Below, one piece after another: positions 52,659 to 64,000 of a stretch of DNA of 64,000 nt. Within the stretch, counting starts at the first letter, position 1. Every line of letters starts with the position of its first letter. The stretch comes from Cercozoa sp. M6MM. Its lineage: Eukaryota > Endomyxa: Ascetosporea. The translations under genes and the position numbers were made by a program. The stretch lies in NCBI GenBank assembly GCA_040357565.1, contig JBDODJ010000024.1; one strand, written 5' to 3'. A model generated the notes under the pieces. The model was not told where the DNA came from. It made no database searches and saw only the letters and a program-made list of their open reading frames with translations.

Positions 52659-53592
52659 CACAGACACACAGACACACACACACACAGACACAGACACAGA
52701 CACAGACACAGACACACTCTCCAAGCGGCATAAGGGACCTTGGATGGCGCGTCAACGAGTTCTTCGGCAGCGCTGATGCCAATCTCGTCGAGTACCTACA
52801 CGGATAGCCAACGTACAGATGCACCGTCACAGAGACACAGTGACACAGTGAGACACACCTGGTTGACAATCATGTCCTCGGCGATCTCGTCCTCTTCGTC
52901 TTCCATGGCTGCGTCCATCGTGTCCTCAAGCATCTCCTGCTTGAACTCCATCTGCTCCGACTGCTTGGCAAATTCGCGCATCACGCGCTGCAGCATCGGC
53001 AAATTCATCTGTGCCTGCGCACACACATCAACCCACATACATACACATAAACATACACACAAGAGGTCAATAGTTTAGGTACATTAAGCACACTCATGGA
53101 GCGGGCGCATGAGTGCATGGAGCGCTGCAGCGTCGCTTGAGACTGCATTTCGGTCATCTGGAGCGACAAACCGCGCAGCTGCGCCATCAGGTTGATGAAC
53201 TTCTCTTGCGACTTGCGCATGCGCACGAGGTCCTTGGCCATGACACGCACCGGCTTCATCTGATTTTGCTTGGCCATCTTTTTGATGTCGTTCTTGAGCT
53301 TCACTTCTTGCCGCTCCAATCCTGTCATCCCACAGACACAACCCACATTGCATGGACTGGTAGGCAAAGACCCAGGACACCTTTGCGTTCGCGCTCGAGC
53401 TGTCGGATGCTGCGGTCCACCATACGCTTCTGTTCTCGGATAATCTCCTTGACATCTCGCTTACTACCGAACGCGCTATATGACACCCAAAACAAACGGT
53501 AGCGGCAACAGGAAGCAGAAACCGACTGACAACAGCAAGCATTGATGAGGGACGAAGGCCCGTTGAGCAAAAAGTGAAAGGATATACCCCAT
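52434..53592 (-). CDS. CHMP2: CHMP2 (VPS2) ESCRT-III subunit
   Basis: CHMP2/Vps2 is a core ESCRT-III protein that caps the polymer and recruits VPS4 for membrane scission. The spliced protein starts [20 protein letters not shown], with a tiny first exon MG, and continues [21 protein letters not shown] core helices follow: [20 protein letters not shown] then [16 protein letters not shown], matching the CHMP2A wording '[26 protein letters not shown]'. Then come [40 protein letters not shown], and [39 protein letters not shown] matches 'VLDELGLSLTDEL'. The C-terminal MIT-interacting motif is [14 protein letters not shown]. All hallmarks are intact. The start ATG at 53590-53592 is fixed by the splice to AFGSK. 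Confidence 0.93.
52547..52716. repeat. (CAGA)n/(CACAGA)n array
   Basis: Compound CAGA repeat in a CHMP2 intron, with a pure CAGA core at 52611-52656. Confidence 0.95.
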
Positions 53593-53803
53593 ATCCGTCG
53601 TTTTTGGAGGCACTAACCACTAATGGGGGTATAAACACGTTGTGACACCCGCCTGGTCGTTATAGTACTGTACTGTACGCCACCGAGCAGAAGCGTTTGC
53701 TGGCTACAAGTAGTAGTACCTTTGGCCGTAATTAGTGTGTGTTTTGGGGTGTGTTTGTCCGTGGTTTGGTCTTAGTGTATTAACACAGTCCCGAGCACAC
53801 CAA

Positions 53804-54955
53804 ATGAATGCACTGGACGAGGCGGCAGCGTCAGCACTTGCTGCCGCGGGCTTGGCGCAGCGGACGGAGCGTACTGTGCGCCCTCTGGTACCGTCGGCTC
53901 CCATTATCCGCTCCCGACATGCGACGTCACACACCTTTGCCTGTACGTGTCGCAGGCACATTCATCGAAGACACAAGAGGAGGTTGCGGCGCACTACGAC
54001 CAAGTCACGCACCAGGCGGCGCAGGAGGAACGACATGAGACCGCAATCGCCGCGCTTCGTCGGTGCGTTTGGTTGCATCAACTGAACCATTTACATTCTT
54101 AAGTGTTAGATGCGTGCAGACTCAACAACCTCGCCAAGGACAGGTTGTTGAGCATGTACCTGCAGCTTTTGCCTGGAGCAGTAGTGCTTGACTTGTGCGG
54201 AGGCAAAGGCGGTGATTTGCACAAGTTCACGCGCTTGGGGGTACAGCCTTTCTTTGTTTTAATTTAGTGTGTTGTGATTGCTTTTCTTCTCTTAGGTGAG
54301 ACATTGGGTTCTCGCGGACCACTCGGAAGGTGCGGTGCTGGAGGCGATACGGCGATACAACGAACTGCACGATAAGACAACACCGTACGTATCAGTTTTA
54401 TTGTTTTGACTTGATTCACCGGTGTCAGTTTGGTTCTTTGCGCAGCAAGATGTCAGCCGAGTTCCTTGCGGGTGATTGTTTTGGTGCCGCTCTGTGCGAT
54501 GCGCTGGCTCCCTCGCTGCGCTTCGATCTGGTGAGTTGTCAATTCAGTATGCACTACTCGTGGGAGAGCGAGGCACGTGCGCGCGGCTTTCTTCACAACG
54601 TCGTAACGCTTCTGTAACCGTTATTGGTGTGTTCATTCTTCCAACTTACCACGAGTGCGAGTAGGCGCAAAGATTGAAGCCTGGTGGCATCTTTGTGATG
54701 AGCACAACTGATGCCGAAGCACTCGTCTCGCACTGGCGCAAGTCTCCGCACAACTCGGTGTGCATTGCCTGCTATATCGCGCTGTTGTATGTCTAAGAAT
54801 GCTGACTGCAGACTGAACCGTGTTTCAAAAACGACTACTGCCACGTGCGATTTGATCGCGTACGCACCGGCGACGCCTCACGCGATCGTTTCGATCCGCG
54901 ACGACCGTTCGGTCACAAGATCTTCTTCTCGCTCGGCTCTTCTGTCCAGGTGGGG

Positions 54956-54990
<35 letters not shown>

Positions 54991-55198
54991 ATACATATAT
55001 ATATATATTCTGTGTGTATGTCCCCGACGTCTCTTTTTAGTTTGTTTGAGTGTGTATGTGTGTGTGTGTTTGTATGTGACAGGACTGTGCAGAGTTCCTG
55101 GTCAGTGTTCCTATACTTCGGGCGATGGCAATGCATGTGGGCCTTGAGTTACTCAACTGTGCCAACCTCACCGTATTTTTATTGCTTTGCCTGATACT

Positions 55199-55244
<46 letters not shown>

Positions 55245-55344
55245 NNNNNNNNNNNNNNNNNNNNNNNNNNNNNNNNNNNNNNNNNNNNNNNNNNNNNNNN
55301 NNNNNNNNNNNNNNNNNNNNNNNNNNNNNNNNNNNNNNNNNNNN

Positions 55345-55391
<47 letters not shown>

Positions 55392-56211
55392 TTTTATTTA
55401 TTTTATCAATATAGACATACGTATTTTCTTCTATGGCTGCAGGATTTTATCGCGCAGTTGCTCTTAAGTGAGAGCACTCAGCAAGAGGTTGAGCGTCGCT
55501 TCGTGCGCAACGTGTGCGGCCAGGACCTGCGCGAGTTTCCCGAGGACTTGTGGGAGGTGCACCTTTGTCTGTCTTGTGCACTCGCAGGGATTTGTCGATG
55601 GGGCATTGTCACAAACAGGTAGCACGACTGTATCAGGTCGCTGCTTTTCGCAAGCTTCCGGTCGCTGCCGAAGTGCAAGCGGATCCGTCGATCTTGTCCA
55701 GCGAGGGTGTCGTGCTCACACCGGAGCCAGGTATCAGCGTTCTGAGTGAGAACTACGCGCGCGTGTGTGTGTGTGTATGAGAGAGAACTACGCGTGTATG
55801 TGTATGTGTGTGTGTGTTATGTGCGTCTGTGTGTGTATGTGTGCGTGTGTGCGTGTGTGTGTGTGCGTGTGTGTGCTGACCACGTCTGTGTCTGCAGGCC
55901 TTCCGGAAGACTACTCACCGGAACCAAGACGAGTGCAACCAGCGTCACTTGTGTACTTCCGCGCGGACACCAACGAGGCGCCTTTATTTGAGCGTATGCA
56001 AGAGGAGCTGCAGGAAGACAAGCGACGGTTTGAGGAACAGCAGCAGCTGCAGCTACAACAGCAACAACAGCTGCAACAACAGCAACAACAGCAACAACAG
56101 CTGCAACAACAACAACAGCACCAACATATGCAGCAAGTGCCGGTAGCGTACGAGAACTTGTCATTGCAGTCGCCGACAATGCGACCTGCGTCGGCGGATC
56201 TTGATTTTTAG
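53804..56211 (+). CDS. RNMT: mRNA cap guanine-N7 methyltransferase
   Basis: This nuclear enzyme transfers a methyl group from SAM to the cap guanine N7. An N-terminal extension MNALDEAAASALAAAGLAQR precedes the domain. The domain pieces are EEVAAHYDQVTHQAAQEERH, NNLAKDRLLSMYLQLLPGA, and VVLDLCGGKGGDLHKF (SAM motif I, DxxxGxGGDLxK). VRHWVLADHSEGAVLEAIRR, EFLAGDCFGAALCDAL, and FDLVSCQFSMHYSWESEARA (cap/catalytic region, QFxxHY) follow. Then come LKPGGIFVMSTTDAEALV, DYCHVRFDRVRTGDASRDRF then DPRRPFGHKIFFSLGSSVQD, and EVARLYQVAAFRKL. The C-terminus has an unusual Gln-rich coil (runs of LQQQQQ, about 56030-56120) beyond the usual end. Introns include a gap-bearing CA array, and exon order is intact. 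Confidence 0.92.
55199..55390. repeat. (CA)n array with 100-N gap
   Basis: CA runs flank 100 N (55245-55344), then a short TA run, in an RNMT intron; the exons on both sides are RNMT. Confidence 0.95.
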
Positions 56212-56327
56212 CTGAGCTGATGGCTGTTACCGTACGTCACGGTTATTAGGAAGTTGTACTCACTACTGTATAGTATCTCCTTTTCGGACGTTTAAATAAC
56301 GCCAACGCCCAAGTCTTGCACTTCCCA

Positions 56328-56815
56328 ATGCAACGCACTGATGCCATACGGCCGGGACGGGAGGTACCGACAAACATGATGCTCGCAGCGAGCTGCTTAT
56401 CGCAGCAGCAGCTGCCGAAAAACCAGGTTCAAGGCAAGTTCGTGGTGTCGAGCCGGAAGTGACACTAAAGTAGCTGCTTGCGAGTCCACTGTAGTCCCAA
56501 TGCAACGCACACATACCCCCTCCTGCAGGGCCAACTCAATGCTCGTTGCTGCAGGGCCAACCCGACACGGCGATTCCGTGCAGCGATGTTGATCCGACTT
56601 GTTCTTTGGCGTCTACTCCGCCGAACTCGCTCTCCTCTAAAGCATGCATCTCGTTCTTCTTGTCTGCGAGCTCTCCAAGCTCGGCTTCCTCTACGAGGTC
56701 TGTCTTCGTGGAAAATCGGCCTGTCTTCGGCAGACTTGCAAAAAATTACCCCCGTCTCGGCCGGTGTTCTAAGCGATGGGCATTAGAAGGGTACACTGTG
56801 TCATCGGGGAGCTAA
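56328..56815 (+). CDS. small hypothetical protein, weak model
   Basis: A start Met at 56328 gives MQRTDAIRPGREVPTNMMLA. It splices in phase (donor gttcaag at 56426, acceptor cag near 56560) to GQPDTAIPCSDVDPTCSLAS, ending EGYTVSSGS: about 120 residues. It is Ser-rich with several Cys. There is no homology, no conserved motif and no usable codon comparison. It is flanked by RNMT and alanine aminotransferase. It could be an artefact. Confidence 0.25.
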
Positions 56816-57694
56816 ATCTCTGCGCTTTCGGATTCATTTTATGATGTTTATTCTGGACCTAGTTGGAAACCAACAGCCAATACACAAACTTTGATGTCTG
56901 ATGTGATCATTGGCTGGGTCAAATGGACTCAAATCAGGGAGTCCGGCCAGTTGGGATACCAATTTGGACACAGACGTGCTCTGACCGCATTCTCCTTCCG
57001 TCTGTAGGCGTATCACACGTGTTTGTGCAGCGAGCGCGTGCCTCTGCGCGGCTTAGAAGCCTGTGCGTGTATTTTACCGGGTTTTTTCTGCCAAAGTGCG
57101 GAGTCAAAAACTATTTTGCTTTTTGGGTTCTTTCTGCACCGTGCGAGCTGCTGCTGCGTGTATGTGTGTGTGTGCATGCATTGAAGTTCCACGATACGCT
57201 CTGGGATTGCATAGAATAACGGACAGAGCGACCATTTTCAACGAACTCGCAAACTGCAAATGATGATGTACGTTTCCTGATCACAGCTCTTTTTCTGCGT
57301 GGACGGTTTTTGCACCCGCAACATCTGGTGTAAACTTTCATGCCAAGCAACGCGTGCGCAACACGCAAAAATGAACAAAAAGAGCCCAAATGCCTCATTC
57401 GCAACACCGAAATTGCTAAAAATCCGTTGCTGGGTCGGCGTTTCTATTGCCCTAACTTGGATTTGTCCTTCCGACTTTGTGCGTTGGTGTGGCCTTTTCT
57501 TTCTCGAGATCAATTTGACGTCACGCAACATTGTTTCTAGCATTTGCAAACCGAAACGCGGTTAAACTGTTGTTTTTTGCTATTGCGCATGATTGCGGGA
57601 TTGATGCGGCGTTTCGGGTTGCCGCGTGTCGCTTTATTTGAATTTTCTCTGGTTTGTGTTCAGCTCGGGAATCTTGCGACGAAACAGCGCTCGA
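56816..57694. other. intergenic region upstream of alanine aminotransferase
   Basis: About 880 bp with no convincing gene. It includes a T-rich stretch (57095-57125) and the probable promoter. Open frames here (57238-57565) are short and show no homology. Confidence 0.4.
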
Positions 57695-61005
<3,311 letters not shown>

Positions 61006-61258
61006 TCAGGGACACGAACCGTCATAGTACAATCTAGTCGAGTCTCATGAGCCACAGTAAAGCGACCTGTTCGCCATATGCAAGTCTGTTTCTATCTAAA
61101 GCACAAAGTTTCTAGTTTAACCACCCGCACCAAACCAGATGGCTTGGATCGTAGATGTAAATTAAGCAAACTAAGCAGCGCACAAGTGTGCTAACACTAA
61201 TAAGACATGTTTAACTGCACTTAGAACGATTGTAGAGCGGATCGGAATGCGGCCGGCG

Positions 61259-63050
61259 CTAGAAGAATGCTGACAACGCATCTAACTGTGCACCAAAGTC
61301 GTCACTTTGTGCTTGTGCGGGTCGAGATGGTGCCTCCTCTTTGGCAGGCGCGGGTCTAGCTGATGGCTCCGTCGGGGTTTCCATGGCCGATGTTGTGACC
61401 GCTGGTGCAGCAGTCTCCAGACTGCACTGTCGCAGCAGATCCTCCGGCAGCAGCAGCACGGCGAAGAAGGGTGCGTCACTTGGCTAAACTTACACGCAAG
61501 AAGATGTAAGCATCTCAATCCCAATCTGAGCACACCCAACCCAAACTTGTGAATGAAGCCAAAGTGAAGCAGGTACGTGAAGCTCGTGTCCCGGCGGCAC
61601 GCAGTTGTACAGCGACTGCCAGCGTGAGGCGTCGCGGCACAGTTCGTCAGAGTGCAGCAAGCCGGCCGGACAAAGCATAAGCGAGACGTGCCGCTTCAGA
61701 CCCTGGATCAGCAGGGTGCGGCCGCCCTTGTAACCGGTGAGGTAGCTCGCCACGGCAGACCACTCGGGCGCATCGCACTGCACCGACAGCAGCACGCTGC
61801 GCAGGCGCTCTAGGTGCATGAAGCGCCACATCTCCGCTGTTGACTGTACGCACATACAACATACACAGAGAAACACACCCACACCCACACAGACACAGAC
61901 ACAGACACAGACACAGACACAGACACAGACACAGACAGGCAGTCAAAGCTGCAGAGTAGGATACCGTGCGGCCCTTGACAGGCAGTGTGTCGGACAGCAA
62001 TCCCAGGTGCGAGAAGAGCGCACGCGACACTGGTCGTCCGATCGACGAGGCGACAAAGTTCATGCGCAACGCGAATCGACCAGCTTCAACGCCCTATATA
62101 AGCAGGCATATACATGGACGTACATATTAGTACACATGACGTCCTACAGGAGTGCGCGGCACATCGGCGACAGCGCCGGACCATAAGTCGCCCGACGCGT
62201 CGTTGTCGTTGTCTTCGTCATCGTCGCGCAGCGTCAAGGAGAGTCCGCGCAGTGCCTTGCCCTCATCCACGAGCGAGACACGTCTGCGTTTCGCCGGCGT
62301 TTCTCTGGCCTACACCAGCGTTTCTCTCTCTCTCTTGCCGACCAAACCACAGGGACATTTGTCGTACCTCAATTTCGTGTACTTTATTGAAGTCGTTGAA
62401 CTGGACTGTTCTGCCGCCTGCAGAAGCCAGGGGTAGGGGGATGGGTGGAACGAAGGGGTATGGAAGGAAGGAGGGATACCGCTAACAGAGGAGCCTCGTC
62501 GCTTGAGACTGCTGCGCTTGGGCCGATCGTCTTTCATCTTGAAAGTGTATCCGGCCGATACCGAGGAGCCAGACGAGTCCGACTCGGCGGTACCTAGACA
62601 TATACAAGGTCGATGACCTTTCTCCCTTGACGTATTGTACGTACCCGTGGCATCGAAGGCAAAAGCGCTGACTGACTTTGGCGCCGTCGGTTTCTTCTCC
62701 ACCAGTGGTTCCTGGGGTCAGGTAAGGTAAGAGCGTAAGAGTAAGGAGTAAGGGGTACGGATAGGTAAGGGGTACATCGTCATCGCTGTCGGAGTCGGCA
62801 CGATTTAGACTGGCGAGTCGCGCCGCCGCTGTGACATCAAGCGACGGTTCCTCGAGCGACTCCACCGACTTCTGCTGCGGCAGCTGCGGGCCCTGCTTTC
62901 CCACATCAACGTATACACATTTGCAAGTGTACATGTACACATAAACAAATATACATTACATAGGTCTACATATACACATGTATACAAGTATACATTTATA
63001 TATATATATATATGTATCTCAATATAAATAATACCGTACAAGTATACAAG

Positions 63051-63091
<41 letters not shown>

Positions 63092-63199
63092 ATAAGTAAT
63101 ACCGTGGCACTCTCCATCATCTTGGTCTCGGCCAGCGAGTGGGTCAGCGTGGCCGCGCGAATCTTTTCCGACTCGGCCGCCTGCACAGTGCGCGCGCAC

Positions 63200-63258
<59 letters not shown>

Positions 63259-63927
63259 ATCACACAAGACTCACCTTGCGCTTCTGACGGATCTCGCTGC
63301 TGGCCAGTTCGGCACTGTTTAGTGAACACATACACATACGCGCGCACGTACATACAACAGACATATAAACACACGCACATGTTTACACAGTGCATAGTGT
63401 ATAAATGCACCTGGACATGGTCGCCAGTTTTTTTGGCGTGAGTTCTTTCTGTTTAGATACCGGCACACGTACATGCAGTGCAAGGACCCATCACAGAGAT
63501 GGGTGTGAGAGAGAGCGAGCTAGAGAGATACGACGCACCCGCAGCACCCGTGCTCGCACCTCCTCGTTCTGCGAGATGTCGAACTTGAGCTGTCTGATCT
63601 GCAGACACACAGACACATACGCACGTAAATATACGTGAGGTGCGCAACGAGTGTACCTTGTTGGTGTAGTGTCGGTCGGTGGCCTTGAGTGTCGCAAACA
63701 CGGCGATTTCAATCTGCGCGGCGATGCGGCGACACTTGCCGCTGGCTGCGGTGCGCAGAAACAAAGGGTTAGGGTAGGACAGGGCAGGGTGGAGTAGGGG
63801 TAAGTACGGTCAGGTTCGTCGCCTGTGAGCGCCTGTTCGAGTACCTGTTTCGCTTTCGTTCGCTGCTGCTGTTTGCGCTTTGACTTGGCTGTGCACGCAA
63901 CATAGGTGATTGCGGGGGAGGGGGTTA

Positions 63928-63994
<67 letters not shown>

Positions 63995-64000
63995 GGGGCA
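61259..64000 (-). CDS. TFIIS-central plus SPOC domain transcription regulator, 5' end outside window
   Basis: Proteins with a TFIIS central (TFS2M) and a SPOC domain (yeast Bye1, animal PHF3/DIDO, plant relatives) bind elongating RNA polymerase II. Exons from the right: KRKQQQRTKAKQVLEQALTG, then GKCRRIAAQIEIAVFATLKA, and HYTNKQIRQLKFDISQNEEV then RARVLR. KELTPKKLATMS and SAELASSEIRQKRKAAESEK complete a textbook TFS2M domain. A Ser/Asp-rich linker follows. The SPOC region runs DLWSGAVADVPRTP, FALRMNFVASSIGRPVSRAL, LLSDTLPVKGRT, MWRFMHLERLRSVLLSVQCD, and ending SDAPFFAVLLLPEDLLRQC. A short tail ends DDFGAQLDALSAFF. Any PHD finger would lie beyond base 64000. Confidence 0.75.
62997..63088. repeat. 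(TA)n intronic microsatellite
   Basis: Two TA runs separated by about 45 bases in an intron of the TFIIS/SPOC gene. Confidence 0.85.
63199..63257. repeat. (GT)n intronic microsatellite
   Basis: A GT run in an intron of the TFIIS/SPOC gene; another GT run at 63929-63992 reaches almost to the window edge. Confidence 0.9.

Overview
The window is a piece of a nuclear genome from an intron-dense, gene-dense, probably single-celled eukaryote. Nearly every gene is cut by many short introns (about 50-120 nt) with GT...AG ends. Intergenic gaps are only a few hundred bases, and there are no operons or ribosome binding sites. The proteins are general eukaryotic housekeeping proteins, and I cannot place the lineage from the sequence. 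Long (CA)n/(GT)n, (TA)n, (GA)n and CAGA arrays are everywhere, almost all inside introns, and every assembly gap (10 or 100 N) falls in or beside such a repeat. All gene models below come from conceptual splicing by eye. Frames and most junctions agree with family homology, but individual splice sites are provisional.

Layout, left to right: a small membrane protein (-, 583-1682, weak); IST1, an ESCRT-III regulator (+, 2219-3819); an unidentified Ser/Pro-rich protein (-, 4164-5200); IPI1/TEX10 of the Rix1 ribosome-biogenesis complex (+, 5931-8065); a PiT-family phosphate transporter (-, 8569-11908); an unidentified protein with a basic C-terminus (+, 12315-14930); a BolA protein (-, 15036-15493); a divergent protein kinase (+, 15669-17644); a very acidic protein with a C-terminal hydrophobic segment (-, 18011-20357); condensin subunit NCAPG (-, 21240-33784, interrupted); a basic tail-anchored protein (+, 34196-35438); an SPX-domain protein with a C-terminal anchor (-, 36319-38613); ARP5 of INO80 (+, 39437-43868); class III alcohol dehydrogenase (-, 44171-46671); a possible dehydrogenase-like protein (-, 46946-48557); a SANT/Myb-like protein (+, 48728-52065); CHMP2, ESCRT-III (-, 52434-53592); mRNA cap guanine-N7 methyltransferase (+, 53804-56211); a weak small gene (+, 56328-56815); alanine aminotransferase (+, 57695-61005); and the C-terminal part of a TFIIS-central plus SPOC domain protein (-, 61259 to the window edge).

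Two observations stand out. First, the NCAPG gene is split by a 2.9 kb block (29291-32197). The block has a microsatellite gap at each end and carries an N-terminally truncated GDT1/TMEM165 gene and an N-truncated unknown gene. The NCAPG exons on either side join in phase and match the family alignment without a break, so the block is probably a contig scaffolded into the wrong place. Second, a 174-bp sequence occurs twice, 12.8 kb apart, with only three differences. It contains nested and pseudoknot-capable complementary segments, which looks like a structured RNA or a small RNA-derived mobile element. A separate, older family of noncoding repeats is present in at least four diverged copies.

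Functional themes: two ESCRT-III components (IST1, CHMP2), both with C-terminal MIT-interacting motifs; two phosphate-related proteins (PiT, SPX); and several chromatin or RNA factors (NCAPG, ARP5, TFIIS/SPOC, RNMT, IPI1). They are not adjacent, and I see no evidence of clustering by function.
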